A stretch of 64,000 bases of DNA, from positions 4,609,738 through 4,673,737 of the forward strand of contig NZ_LR593886.1 of the NCBI RefSeq assembly GCF_901538265.1. The letters run 5' to 3'. Position numbers and translations under genes: made by a program. The stretch comes from Gemmata massiliana (GTDB taxonomy: Bacteria > Planctomycetota > Planctomycetia > Gemmatales > Gemmataceae). Every line of letters starts with the position of its first letter. Within the stretch, counting starts at the first letter, position 1. A model generated the notes under the pieces. The model made no database searches, was not told the origin of the DNA, and saw only the letters and a program-made list of their open reading frames with translations. Shown here piece after piece: positions 16,434 through 25,972 of this stretch.

Positions 16434-16889
16434 TCACTTCTTCTTTTTCTTGGGTGACTTGTCTTCGGGCTTCTCGCTCTTGTTGTCGGGCTTTTCTTTT
16501 GCGATCAGCTTACTCTTCGCCGGAGGAGCCGTCGCGGACGGGGCGACCACGAAACCCGCGTCCTTGAGTGGGGCGATGAGCTTTTCGGCTTCTGCACGGG
16601 CTTCTGGACTATCGACGTGGGCCAGGGCGATCACCGAGTACCAGTAGCGCTCGCGGTCGCGTGGGGAGAGCGTATCCGGATCGGCCCCCGCTTCGCGCCC
16701 GAGTTCGGGGTCGTAGCGGAGCGCTTTGAGGAGCGCGGCGAGGGCGCGCCAGGTGACGCCGGCGGAGACTTTCGTCCCGTCCGGCTTGCTGATCGTGCGC
16801 CCGATGGCGATGTGAAGCAGCCCACGAAACCGGCCGGTCGTAAGGCCGGTCGCACGCGCCGCTTCCAGCAACTCTCGGATGCCGTCCAT
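16434..16889 (-). CDS. Hypothetical protein with Lys-rich C-terminus
   Basis: About 151 residues: a helical N-terminal two thirds (MDGIRELLEAARATGLTTGR) and a strongly basic, Lys/Glu/Pro-rich tail ending in KKKKK. An in-frame ATG at 17000 would add 37 residues, but that part lacks coding character. Family not recognised; basic tails of this type often bind nucleic acid or acidic partners. Converges with the PhyH gene with only 28 nt between. Confidence 0.6.
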   Translation of the reverse strand: MDGIRELLEAARATGLTTGRFRGLLHIAIGRTISKPDGTKVSAGVTWRALAALLKALRYDPELGREAGADPDTLSPRDRERYWYSVIALAHVDSPEARAEAEKLIAPLKDAGFVVAPSATAPPAKSKLIAKEKPDNKSEKPEDKSPKKKKK

Positions 16890-17144
16890 TCCGTGACCCC
16901 GTACCCGGTCGGTGACCCGATCCCGCTCTGACCCGGGTGTGATGATCCGGGCCGCCCCCGGAATTACACTCGGCGGTACAGTCGGATGCAATTCGCCCAT
17001 TTTACCAACTCAGCGAGTTTATACCCAAAGGTGCTATCTCGCCGCATCTTTTCGTCTTGCTGAGGGGGAATGTTGCAGTCCGGCTTGGTGATCCTCCGGC
17101 TTTTTCTCCATCGGCCGCGTTACAACCCGCGGCCCGGTCGTGAG

Positions 17145-18629
17145 TTAGTCCGGAAGTGCGGCCTTCAACAGTCGGGCCGCTTGTTCCGGTTCGTCCGCGG
17201 TCGAGATCGCTGAACTGACCGCGATTCGTTTCGCCCCCACCGCGACCACCTCGGCGATGTTCGTGGAACTGATCCCACCTAGTGCAAACGCGGGTAGCGA
17301 AGACTCCGCGCTCGCCGCGCGAACAAATTCTAAACCCGGGAAGTGATCGAACGTTTTGGTGCGCGACGGGAACGTCGGCCCGATGCCGATGTAGTCCGCG
17401 CCGTCCAGAACCGCTTGCCGGAGTTGTTCGATCGAATGCGTGCTCACGCCGATGAGCGCATCCGGACCAACGATCCGGCGCGCGTCCTTCACGCACAGAT
17501 CGTCTTGCCCCAAGTGAACGCCGTCCGCCTCGCACAGTTTCGCGATGTCGGGGCGGTCATTGATGATGAAGAGCGTGCCGGTTTCGCGCGTCCACTGGCG
17601 AACGTTCCGGGCGCACTCGATCAATTCGCGGTCCGACAGCGTTTTTTCACGGAGCTGGAACACGTTCGCCCCGCCGCGTGCGGCCTCGCGGATCGTCCAG
17701 TCGAGGGCCGAGACGCACTGTGATCGCGTGAGGAGCACGTACAGGTTCGCAGCAGCGAGGCGCTCCCGACTCACAGCGCCGAGCGAAATCGCTCGTTCGA
17801 GCGTGTAGGTGCGGTAGCGGAGCGCTTCGAGATCGCGCCCGAGTTCGGGGCCGAACACTTTTCCGAACTCTTCGAGACTCCGGAGTGATTCCTGGAGACG
17901 CTTCAGGTTCACGAATGCGACGTGTGCTGGCGACGCACGCTCGTACTCGCTCCCCGCGGTTGCGGTGGTGCCCACGTCGCGCAGCGTTTCGCGGGCGGCG
18001 AGCAGTGTTCGTTGCGGCAATTTTTGCGACGCGGATGCGAGGCCGTGACGCAGTTCCTTCACCTGTTGTGTGAGGAACCGGTCATCGAGCACGAACCGGC
18101 AGTAGTCCTCCAGCACGCGGGCCGCTTCGCGTGCGCGGTTGAAGCTCGCGTCCAGCACGCGCCCCGCGTCCATTTCAGCCGTTGAACTGGGCACCTCGAA
18201 GACGGCCAGTTGTACGTCCGGTTCCTGGACTTCGGGCGCGGTTTTGGTCAGGATTCGTTCAAGTCGTTCCGGGCCGAAGCCAGCGGTCGTGACTTCCGCA
18301 CGGAAGGCCGGGTGGGCGTTCAATACAGAGATCAAAAACGCATCGGTCAGAAACTCGGGATCATGTCGAAACGTGATCGACCACGCGCGGGCAGCGTTGA
18401 ACAGTACGGAAGTATCAGGTGCAACAGGACTTTCGGTCCGTTCGAGCCGCTCGCGGATCTGCGGGACGGACAGCCCGATGTGTTCGAGCAGCACCGCCGG
18501 GCGCCCCTCGTCCTCCTCAAGTAGCGCCAACACAAAGTGCGCGAGGCGCACCGGTTCCGAACCGAGCCGATCGGCCCATACACGTGCTCCCGCGACTGCT
18601 CGTTCCACGCCCGGACTGGTATGGTGCAT
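17145..18629 (-). CDS. thiE: Thiamine-phosphate synthase with Clp-N and ThiD2-like N-terminal domains
   Basis: About 494 residues. Residues 1-135 resemble a Clp N-terminal double repeat (RLAHFVLALLEEDEGRPAVL). Residues about 160-280 resemble the ThiD2 domain (DASFNRAREAARVLEDYCRF). The C-terminal ~200 residues are ThiE: YVLLT near 295, QLREK near 326, VHLGQDDL and GIGPTFPS near 418, the pyrophosphate and thiazole-phosphate sites. ThiE joins HMP-PP and THZ-P to thiamine phosphate. The ATG at 18629 is preferred to a GTG at 18656. A ThiD2-ThiE fusion is known; the Clp-N addition is unusual and its role unknown. Confidence 0.87.
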   Translation of the reverse strand: MHHTSPGVERAVAGARVWADRLGSEPVRLAHFVLALLEEDEGRPAVLLEHIGLSVPQIRERLERTESPVAPDTSVLFNAARAWSITFRHDPEFLTDAFLISVLNAHPAFRAEVTTAGFGPERLERILTKTAPEVQEPDVQLAVFEVPSSTAEMDAGRVLDASFNRAREAARVLEDYCRFVLDDRFLTQQVKELRHGLASASQKLPQRTLLAARETLRDVGTTATAGSEYERASPAHVAFVNLKRLQESLRSLEEFGKVFGPELGRDLEALRYRTYTLERAISLGAVSRERLAAANLYVLLTRSQCVSALDWTIREAARGGANVFQLREKTLSDRELIECARNVRQWTRETGTLFIINDRPDIAKLCEADGVHLGQDDLCVKDARRIVGPDALIGVSTHSIEQLRQAVLDGADYIGIGPTFPSRTKTFDHFPGLEFVRAASAESSLPAFALGGISSTNIAEVVAVGAKRIAVSSAISTADEPEQAARLLKAALPD

Positions 18630-18810
18630 AGCTCCGTTCTCTCGTGCGACCAACACATTGTACCACTCCAGGCGTTACAGCCGGAGCGACCCGTCACTCG
18701 CGGGCGGATCGTGTCGGTTCGTGGGCTGTCGCGGTCCAGCCCGATTGGACAAGGGACGATGAAAGTGGGGACGAACGGACTCGTCGCCTTTGAAGTGCCA
18801 GGGGACGGAC

Positions 18811-20154
18811 ATGCAACTGCCAGCACGAACTCCCAAACTTGCCGTCCGGCTGCTGGCCGGTATCGCTCCACTCTCGATCGTGGTCGGGGCGACACTGAAC
18901 GCCCAACCCAAACAGAACCCGCTGCCGGCGCCCGCTCCGCTCCCGGTCCAACCGGAACCGGCGAAGAACGGGGCCGACAAGTTCGTCGAAACCGGACCGG
19001 AACTGACGCTCGGCGAGTGCATCGCGATCGCGCTGGAACGCCAGCCTTCGCTGAAAGCCGTGAAGGACAGCGCCGCGGCGACCGAAGCGGGGTATCGGGC
19101 GCTCACGAACTTCGGCACCGCGAGTACCCTCATCAGCCCGGACGTCGAGATCCGGAAGCAGCAAGCGAAGCGCGGGTTGATGGCCACCTCTGCGGAGTAC
19201 CAGAAGCTCCACAACGAGGTCGTGCAGGACGTCACCCGCCTCTACTACACCTCGGTCTACGCGAAGCAACAGTTGCAACTCGCGGACCGTGTGGTGTTTC
19301 GGCTCAATAACTTGGTCGACATCGCGGAAGTGTTCCTCAAGGAAACCCCTGCGAAAGACCTCGGGGATTTCAACCTCGGTAAGCTCCAGGTGATGAAGAG
19401 CGGGTTGCTCGACGCGAAGAAATTTCAGACCTCGGCGCGGGTCGGACGGCAGAAGGCGCTCGCGGGGTTGCGCGAGGTGATGGCCGTGGACGCTCGCACG
19501 TTCCCGTTCCGCGTGAAGGATCAGGAACTGCCGATCATGAGCCAGCACGAGCCGCTGGAAGGGGCGCGCGTCGTGGAACTCGCGCTGGAACGGCGCCCGG
19601 AACTCGTGCTGGCCGCGGCTGGGGTAGACGCATTCCGGCTCGAAGTGTACGCACAGGGCCGGATTCCCTTCAAGCGCGTGGTCCCGACGCTTGCCTCGGG
19701 CGCGGACATCAAATCGAAGGAAATTCCGCAAGCGAACCGCGGTACGGACTACCGGCCGGGGGGGATCATCCCCGAAATGCCGCCACAACTGGTCGGCAGC
19801 AAGTTCGATCGCGTGTGTCGGGCGATGGCCTTCGCCCAGCGTGCGGAATCGGTTTACGACAAGGCGCGCAACCTCATCGTTCTCGAAGCCGAGAGCGCGT
19901 ACTCCGACTTTGAAGAGGCGTCCGAGCGGCTCGGGTATTCGATCCAGCAGTTCAAGCTTAGCAAAGAGATCCAGGAGAACGCGCGGGCGTCAGCAGAAAT
20001 CATCAAGGCCAAGGATCAGCTCGTTCAGGCCGAGGTGATCGCGGCGCGGGCACAGTCGGATTACGTCGAGGCGGTGTACAAATACCTGCTCGCACTTGCC
20101 GCGCTGGAGCGGGTCACCGCGGGCGGGATCTTCCCGACGTTCCCGGATCGTTAA
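18811..20154 (+). CDS. TolC-like outer membrane efflux protein
   Basis: A 447-residue exported protein with an N-terminal signal (LAVRLLAGIAPLSIVVGATLNA), a Pro-rich stretch and two OEP-type helical repeats beginning LTLGECIAIALERQPSLKAV near 67, the usual TolC opening. Long coiled-coil helices follow. It should form or interact with an outer-membrane channel. No RND or MFP partner is adjacent; the next gene is a periplasmic binding protein. The ATG at 18811 follows GGGGACGG. Length is normal for the family. Confidence 0.85.
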   Translation: MQLPARTPKLAVRLLAGIAPLSIVVGATLNAQPKQNPLPAPAPLPVQPEPAKNGADKFVETGPELTLGECIAIALERQPSLKAVKDSAAATEAGYRALTNFGTASTLISPDVEIRKQQAKRGLMATSAEYQKLHNEVVQDVTRLYYTSVYAKQQLQLADRVVFRLNNLVDIAEVFLKETPAKDLGDFNLGKLQVMKSGLLDAKKFQTSARVGRQKALAGLREVMAVDARTFPFRVKDQELPIMSQHEPLEGARVVELALERRPELVLAAAGVDAFRLEVYAQGRIPFKRVVPTLASGADIKSKEIPQANRGTDYRPGGIIPEMPPQLVGSKFDRVCRAMAFAQRAESVYDKARNLIVLEAESAYSDFEEASERLGYSIQQFKLSKEIQENARASAEIIKAKDQLVQAEVIAARAQSDYVEAVYKYLLALAALERVTAGGIFPTFPDR

Positions 20155-20319
20155 CGCACAAGTCCGAGTTCCGAGTTCCACCCTCAAGCGAAGACACCAC
20201 TGCGGAGCGGGCGCCGGAGAGCCGGCGCGGGCGGACGTGGCGCAAGGTCAAACACACTGAGAGCCTGGGATTGGTCGCTTGGGGCTTGGGACTCGAAACT
20301 TCCGAAAAAGGGGTGTCAC

Positions 20320-21204
20320 GTGGGGCGCGCTTACGGGTCGTTACTCGGGTTTCTGCTACCGGTCGCGGTGGCAGTGGTTTCCGCAGCGCCGGTCGCGCGA
20401 GCGGCCGAACCGCAACCGCTGAAGATCGGCTTGCCGGAGAGCATGTTTAGCGGGCTGCCGCAAGCCATCGTTCAACGGGCCTCCCGGCCGTTCCAGACGA
20501 TGTTCGAGAAGCAATCCGGGCTGAAGGGCGAGATCGCCGTCGGCCGCGATTACGCGGACCTCTCTGACCAACTGCGGGGCGGCAAGATCGACGTCGCCGT
20601 GTTGCACGGGTTCGAGTACGCCTGGGTGAAGCAGCACGCGGACCTCGTGCCGCTCGTGGTCACCGTCCCGGGAAACAAGATCCAGGCGGTGCTCGTGGTG
20701 AACGCGAACTCGAAGATCAAAGCGGCCGCCGACCTCAAGGGCGATTCGGTCGCGATCCCCGTCGGCACGAAGGCACACTGCCGACTCTACCTCGAGCGCC
20801 TCAAGCTGACGCTGCCGGACGGCGCGTGCGGTGTGGCGGCGCTCAAGGGCAAGTCGGTCGAGGACGCGCTCGACGCGGTCTCCGACGACCTGTGCCCGGC
20901 CGCGCTGGTGGACGCGGCGGCCCTCGTCACGTATCAGAAGCTGAAGCCGGGTGCGGGGGCGCTGTTGAAGGTGCTCGCACAATCCGAGGCGTTCCCGTCG
21001 GGCGTCGTGCTGTACCGGAAGGATGCGTTCGACGCCGCGACCGCCAAGAAGATCCGCGACGGGTTGATTAAGGGTGTGGACACGGCCGAGGGGCAGTTGC
21101 TCACGAGCCTCTGGCGGCTCAAGGGGTTCGAGGAAGCGACCCCGCAGTACCAGGCGGAACTGGAGAAGTGCCTGAAGGCGTACCCCGCGCCGAAGCAGAA
21201 GTAG
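20320..21204 (+). CDS. PhnD-like phosphate/phosphonate ABC transporter substrate-binding protein
   Basis: A 294-residue exported protein with signal peptide (about 1-28, ending VARAAEP) and the PhnD-type fold: LKIGLPESMFSGL at the start, GGKIDVAVLHGFEYAWVK near 87 and a typical second lobe. It starts at a GTG behind AAAAGGGG. The family binds phosphonate, phosphite or related oxyanions, but related planctomycete proteins are often orphan. No permease or ATPase gene is nearby, so transport is not established. Confidence 0.82.
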   Translation: MGRAYGSLLGFLLPVAVAVVSAAPVARAAEPQPLKIGLPESMFSGLPQAIVQRASRPFQTMFEKQSGLKGEIAVGRDYADLSDQLRGGKIDVAVLHGFEYAWVKQHADLVPLVVTVPGNKIQAVLVVNANSKIKAAADLKGDSVAIPVGTKAHCRLYLERLKLTLPDGACGVAALKGKSVEDALDAVSDDLCPAALVDAAALVTYQKLKPGAGALLKVLAQSEAFPSGVVLYRKDAFDAATAKKIRDGLIKGVDTAEGQLLTSLWRLKGFEEATPQYQAELEKCLKAYPAPKQK

Positions 21205-21526
21205 CCCTCTCCTTGCACGCAACCGCGCACGCTCCGCCAAGCCCCACGTGCGCTCTAACCGCTACGCCAGGCGCCCCCTCTCAACCCTCGCACCCGCGGG
21301 GGTTGTTCGCGCTTTCGGGGCGCCTTCCAACCTTCCGCTTTTTGCCGATTCGGATATATTACATTAAAGTGGTCGGGTGTTCAGTTTATCCCGAGAGCTT
21401 ATTTATTCCCCCTCCCTCACCATAAAAGGCGGGAGCCGAACCAGAGGGCTTCACCCCAAACGAACCGCTGTTTTTGATTCCTCCCGGAGTTGAAGGAGGG
21501 GTCGGGGAGAGGTCTCGGAGAGCGCT
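21205..21526. other. Intergenic region upstream of topoisomerase A gene, with possible decayed repeat
   Basis: About 320 nt. The part 21412-21520 contains CCCTCCCTCACC and, further on, GGAGGGGTCGGGGAGAGGT, which resembles the right core of the palindromic element at 12154-12300. This suggests an old copy that now contributes the purine-rich leader of the topoisomerase gene. An AT-rich tract lies at 21345-21400 and could hold the promoter. Confidence 0.4.
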
Positions 21527-23881
21527 ATGGCCGAGTCGATCGAAACGGTTTCTATTGCCAGCGAGGTGCGGACCCGGTTCCTCACATACGCGATGTCCGT
21601 GGTGAGCGGGCGCGCGCTGCCGGACGTGCGCGACGGCCTCAAGCCCGTTCAGCGCCGCATCCTCTACGCGATGTCGAACGACCTGAACCTGAGTTTCGAT
21701 CGCAAGGCGCTGAAGTGCGCCAAGATCGTCGGTGAGGTGATGGGTAACTACCACCCGCACGGCGACAGCGCGCTGTACGAGGCGCTCGTGCGAATGTCGC
21801 AAAACTGGGTGCTCCGCGTGCCGCTCGTGTACGGGCAGGGGAACTTTGGCTCGGTCGACGGCGACCCGCCCGCGGCGTACCGGTACACGGAAGCGAAACT
21901 CACGCGCCAGGCCGAGATGCTGCTCGACGAACTCGGACAGCAAACGGTCGATTTCAACCCGAGTTACGACGGCACGCGCCAGGAACCGAGCGTGCTCCCG
22001 GCGCAGTTCCCGAACCTCCTGGTGAACGGGACCGCGGGCATCGCGGTGGGCATGGCGACGCAGATCCCGCCGCACAACCTCGGCGAAGTGCTCCGCGGGT
22101 GCGTGCTCCTGATCGACAACCCGGACGCGAGCGTCGCGAACCTGCTCGACAAGATCAAGGGACCGGACTTCCCGCTCGGCGGGAAGATTCTCGCGGACCG
22201 CGCGACGCTGCGCAAGATCTACGAGGAGGGGACCGGGACGATCAAAGTTCAGGCCGAGTGGAAGGAAGAGGAATACGAACGGGGCAAGTCACAGATCGTC
22301 GTCACGTCCATCCCCTACGGCGTGAACAAGGGCGATCTGGAAAACACCATCGGCGCAATCATCGATCAGCGCAAACTGCCGCAACTGACGGGACAAGCGA
22401 ACGAGTCCAACGAGAAGGACGGGTTGCGGCTCGTACTGGAAGTGAAGGCCGGCACCGATCCCAACTTGGTGATGGCGTACCTGTACAAGCACACCGAGTT
22501 GCAGAAGTCGTTCTCGTACAACGTGACCGCGCTCGTCCCGAACGAGGACGGCACGCGGATGGTCCCGAAGGACGGTCTGAGCCTCAAGGATCTGCTCCGA
22601 CACTTCCTCGACTTCCGTCTCGCGACAGTGCGGCGCCGGTACGAGTACCACCTGCGACAACTCCGCAAGCGGATTCACATCTTGGAAGGCTTCGCGATCA
22701 TCTTCAACGCGCTCGATCGTGCGATCAAGATCATCCGCGAATCGAGCGGCAAATCGGACGCGGCCGAGAAGCTGAAGTCCACCTTCAAGCTCGACGACGA
22801 GCAAGTGGGCGCGATCCTGGACTCGCAGCTCTACAAGATCGCGCAGATGGAGATCAAGAAGATCCTGGACGAACTCGCGGAGAAGAAGAAACAGGCGAAG
22901 GAGTTCGAGGCCATTCTCGCTTCGGAAAAGAAACTTTGGGGCGTTATCAAGGGCGAACTGGAAAAACTGATCGAGAACTTTCCCGAGCGCCGGAAGACGC
23001 GGATGGCGTCCGACGAGGACGTGCTCACGTTCGACGAAGAAGCGTACATCGTGCGCGAAAATACGAACGTGGTGCTCACGCGCAACGGGCGCATCAAGCG
23101 CGTCGGGCGCCTGGCCGCGGTCGAGAGCACGCGCGTCGAAGAGGGCGACGAGGTCGTCGCGGTTATTCCGGGGAGCACGCTCGACCACGTCGCGTTCTTT
23201 GCCGATGACGGCGCCGCGTACACGATGCGGATCAACGAAGTTCCCGCGACCGCGGGGTACGGTGAGCCGATCACCAAGTTCTTCAAACTCGGCGACGGCG
23301 TGAAGGTCGTGGCCGCGGTGACCAGCGACCCGCGCTTCACGCCCGCGGACGCGGCACCCAAGGGCGACACTCCTGGTGGTCCGTTCTTGCTCGTGTGTAC
23401 GCGCAACGGATTCGTGCTGCGGCTCCCGCTTACCGCGTTCCGAACGGAGTCCACGAAGGTCGGTCGGCGCTTCGTGAAACTCGAAACAGGTGATAAGGTG
23501 GTGATGGTGCGGCTCGTGGGGGCCGAAGAGAGCCTGATGCTCGCAACCGCGGGTGGGTACGTCACGCACTTCCCGCTGGATCAGGTTTCGATCCTCTCCG
23601 GCGCGGGTAGGGGGGTGATCGGGATCGAACTGGACCCGAAAGACGACTGCTTGGGCGGTATTCTGGTCGGTGGCCGGTTCGACAAGCTCGTCGTTGAGAC
23701 CGAGAACGGGAAGACCCAGGACTTCGGCCCGGGGGCGATCAAGAGCCGAAAGCGCGGGGCGAAGGGCGAAAAACCCGGGGCGCGGACCAAGTTCACTCGC
23801 GTCGTACCGACGCCAATCGAGTTGGCCGACTGGGACGTGGTTGAAGGCAAGAAGACCAAAGACGATGCAAAATCCGACTGA
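21527..23881 (+). CDS. Type IIA DNA topoisomerase subunit A (gyrase A or topoisomerase IV A)
   Basis: A 784-residue catalytic subunit that cleaves and rejoins both DNA strands. LPDVRDGLKPVQRRILYAM, the HPHGD motif and AYRYTEAKLT with the catalytic Tyr near 120 are intact; the coiled coil and tower follow and six beta-pinwheel blades can be seen in the C-terminus. No GyrA box (QRRGGKG-like) is visible in the C-terminal domain, which favours topoisomerase IV-like decatenation or relaxation over true gyrase. The ATG at 21527 follows CTCGGAG. It is followed 95 nt later by the B subunit gene. Whether another gyrA exists in the genome cannot be seen here. Confidence 0.9.
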   Translation: MAESIETVSIASEVRTRFLTYAMSVVSGRALPDVRDGLKPVQRRILYAMSNDLNLSFDRKALKCAKIVGEVMGNYHPHGDSALYEALVRMSQNWVLRVPLVYGQGNFGSVDGDPPAAYRYTEAKLTRQAEMLLDELGQQTVDFNPSYDGTRQEPSVLPAQFPNLLVNGTAGIAVGMATQIPPHNLGEVLRGCVLLIDNPDASVANLLDKIKGPDFPLGGKILADRATLRKIYEEGTGTIKVQAEWKEEEYERGKSQIVVTSIPYGVNKGDLENTIGAIIDQRKLPQLTGQANESNEKDGLRLVLEVKAGTDPNLVMAYLYKHTELQKSFSYNVTALVPNEDGTRMVPKDGLSLKDLLRHFLDFRLATVRRRYEYHLRQLRKRIHILEGFAIIFNALDRAIKIIRESSGKSDAAEKLKSTFKLDDEQVGAILDSQLYKIAQMEIKKILDELAEKKKQAKEFEAILASEKKLWGVIKGELEKLIENFPERRKTRMASDEDVLTFDEEAYIVRENTNVVLTRNGRIKRVGRLAAVESTRVEEGDEVVAVIPGSTLDHVAFFADDGAAYTMRINEVPATAGYGEPITKFFKLGDGVKVVAAVTSDPRFTPADAAPKGDTPGGPFLLVCTRNGFVLRLPLTAFRTESTKVGRRFVKLETGDKVVMVRLVGAEESLMLATAGGYVTHFPLDQVSILSGAGRGVIGIELDPKDDCLGGILVGGRFDKLVVETENGKTQDFGPGAIKSRKRGAKGEKPGARTKFTRVVPTPIELADWDVVEGKKTKDDAKSD

Positions 23882-23976
23882 GACGAACTGATCGGGCGGC
23901 ACGCGCTGCCCGTTCCACATAACGGTGGGCCACGCCCACTCCATAAGACACGCAACCGAGTGGGGATCGAATCACA

Positions 23977-25920
23977 ATGAGCGCACTTACCGCTGGGCGC
24001 GCGGCGGCGTACCGTACCGAAGACATTCAGGTTCTCGAAGGGCTGGAACCGGTCCGCAAGCGCCCCGCGATGTACATCGGTGGCGTGGACGGGAAGGGGC
24101 TGCACCACCTCACGTGGGAAATCCTCGACAACGCCGTCGACGAGTACATCAACGGGTTCGCGGACCACATCACGATCACGCTGCACAAATCCGGGCACGC
24201 GATTACCGTGACGGACAACGGTCGCGGCATCCCGATCGACATGCACCCGAAGCACAAGAAGACCGGGCTGGAACTCGTGCTGACGGTACTGCACGCGGGC
24301 GGCAAGTTCGGCGAATCTGACAGCGGGTACATCAACTCCGGCGGGTTGCACGGCGTCGGCGCGTCAGTCGTGAACGCGCTCTCGAAAAAGCTCGTCGCCA
24401 CGGTGCGCCGCGACGGGTTCGAGTACCGCCAGGAGTACGCGAACGGCACGCCGCTCGCGAAACTGGAAAAGGTGGGTCCGTTCCGCGGGCACGGCACGAG
24501 CATCTACTTCGAGCCGGACGACACCATCTTCAAGACGGTGCGCTTCGATCCAGACACCATCAAGGCACGGTTGGAAGACACGTCGTTCGTTCACAGCGGC
24601 TTGAAGATCACGTACAAGAACGAGATCAGCGGCGAAACGGTCGAACTCGCGAACCCCGGCGGACTGCCCGCGTTTCTCACGAAACTCGTGCGCGACGGGC
24701 AGAAACCGACCGTGACCGAAGCCGCGTTCGCTGCTGCGCGCGAAACCGGCGACCGGATCGAGGTCGCGCTCCAGTGGACCGAATCGACCGACGAGGTGTA
24801 CCGGTCCTACGCGAACGGCATCCGCACGCCGCAGGGCGGCACGCACGAAAACGGCCTCAAGAGCGCGTTGCGGAAGGCGGTCACCAGTTACATCGACACG
24901 CACGACATCAAGGTAAAGGGGCTGAAGATCACCGCGGACGACATCCGCGAGGGCGTGGTCGCGGTGCTATCGGTGTTCCTCCGCGACCCGATGTTCCAGT
25001 CGCAGACGAAGGACAAGCTGACCAACACCGAGATGGAGAACGCGGTCGATAACTTCGTCCGCCCCGCGCTCGAAGCGTGGTTGAACAACAACAAGACCGC
25101 GGCGGACGCGATCGTCGGGCGCATCGTGATCGCGGCGCGCATGCGCGAGGCGTCGCGTGCGGCGAAGGAAGAGGTGAAGCGCAAGGCGCCGGGCAGCAAG
25201 CGCTTGAGCCTGCCGGGTAAGCTCGCCGATTGCAAATCGACCGACCGCGACGAGACGGAACTGTTCATCGTCGAAGGCGACTCGGCCGGTGGGTCGGCCA
25301 AGCAGGGGCGCAACAACAACACGCAGGCCGTACTGCCGCTGCGCGGGAAGATCCTCAACTGCGAAGGACTGGGCGCCGCGAAGGTGTTGACCAACCAGGA
25401 AATTGCGGACCTCGTTACCGCGATCGGCACCGGGATCGGCGAGAAGTTCAATTACGGCAACCTGCGTTACGGCAAAATCATTCTGTTGATGGACGCCGAC
25501 GCCGACGGGTGCCACATCACCACGTTGATGCTCGACTTCCTGTTCCGCCACATGCGCTCACTCATCGATCAGGGGCACGTTTTTATCGGCCAGCCGCCGC
25601 TGTATCGCGTGAACGTCGGGAAGGACATTCACTGGGTACAAAACGATCAAGCGAAAGAAGAGTTGCTCGAGAAGCTTCAAAAGGCGAACCGTAAGTTCGA
25701 GGTGACGCGATTCAAGGGTCTTGGTGAGATGGACGCAAGAGATCTCGCCGCAACGACCCTCGACCGCCGGACGCGGACACTTTTGAAGGTGAAGGTTGAG
25801 GGGGACTACCTTGAAACGGACCGGACCTTCGTCGACCTGCTCGGCAAGGACGCGGCCGCACGCTACAAGTTTATCATGGAACGCGCCGAACAGACGGTTG
25901 CTGAAGAACTTGACGTGTGA
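23977..25920 (+). CDS. Type IIA DNA topoisomerase subunit B (GyrB/ParE)
   Basis: A 647-residue ATPase subunit. GHKL motifs are complete: EILDNAVDEY near 48, DNGRGIPID near 79 and GLHGVGASVVNALS. QTKDKLTN follows, and the TOPRIM domain shows FIVEGDSAGGSAKQGRN near 433, PLRGKILNCE and MDADADGCH near 507. Length equals ParE and the short GyrB type without the E. coli insertion. Forms the A2B2 enzyme with the preceding gene product. Gap to the A gene is 95 nt, so an operon is likely. Confidence 0.92.
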   Translation: MSALTAGRAAAYRTEDIQVLEGLEPVRKRPAMYIGGVDGKGLHHLTWEILDNAVDEYINGFADHITITLHKSGHAITVTDNGRGIPIDMHPKHKKTGLELVLTVLHAGGKFGESDSGYINSGGLHGVGASVVNALSKKLVATVRRDGFEYRQEYANGTPLAKLEKVGPFRGHGTSIYFEPDDTIFKTVRFDPDTIKARLEDTSFVHSGLKITYKNEISGETVELANPGGLPAFLTKLVRDGQKPTVTEAAFAAARETGDRIEVALQWTESTDEVYRSYANGIRTPQGGTHENGLKSALRKAVTSYIDTHDIKVKGLKITADDIREGVVAVLSVFLRDPMFQSQTKDKLTNTEMENAVDNFVRPALEAWLNNNKTAADAIVGRIVIAARMREASRAAKEEVKRKAPGSKRLSLPGKLADCKSTDRDETELFIVEGDSAGGSAKQGRNNNTQAVLPLRGKILNCEGLGAAKVLTNQEIADLVTAIGTGIGEKFNYGNLRYGKIILLMDADADGCHITTLMLDFLFRHMRSLIDQGHVFIGQPPLYRVNVGKDIHWVQNDQAKEELLEKLQKANRKFEVTRFKGLGEMDARDLAATTLDRRTRTLLKVKVEGDYLETDRTFVDLLGKDAAARYKFIMERAEQTVAEELDV

Positions 25921-25939
25921 TCGGGCATAGCAGAAAGAC

Positions 25940-25972
25940 GAACGGCTCGCGACCGAAGGTCGCGAGCCGTTC
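25940..25972. terminator. Convergent intrinsic terminator overlapping a stop codon
   Basis: GAACGGCTCGCGACC at 25940-25954 pairs perfectly with 25958-25972 around a GAA loop. It lies between the converging topoisomerase B gene and the carotenoid operon and its distal arm overlaps the glycosyltransferase stop codon (25971-25973). No long T-run is present on either side. Confidence 0.7.

Noticed and set aside
22289-23944. 551-codon open frame antisense to the topoisomerase A gene
   Set aside because: High GC favours long antisense frames; the product is rich in Arg/His/Val with no recognisable domain, and the plus strand encodes a complete conserved enzyme.
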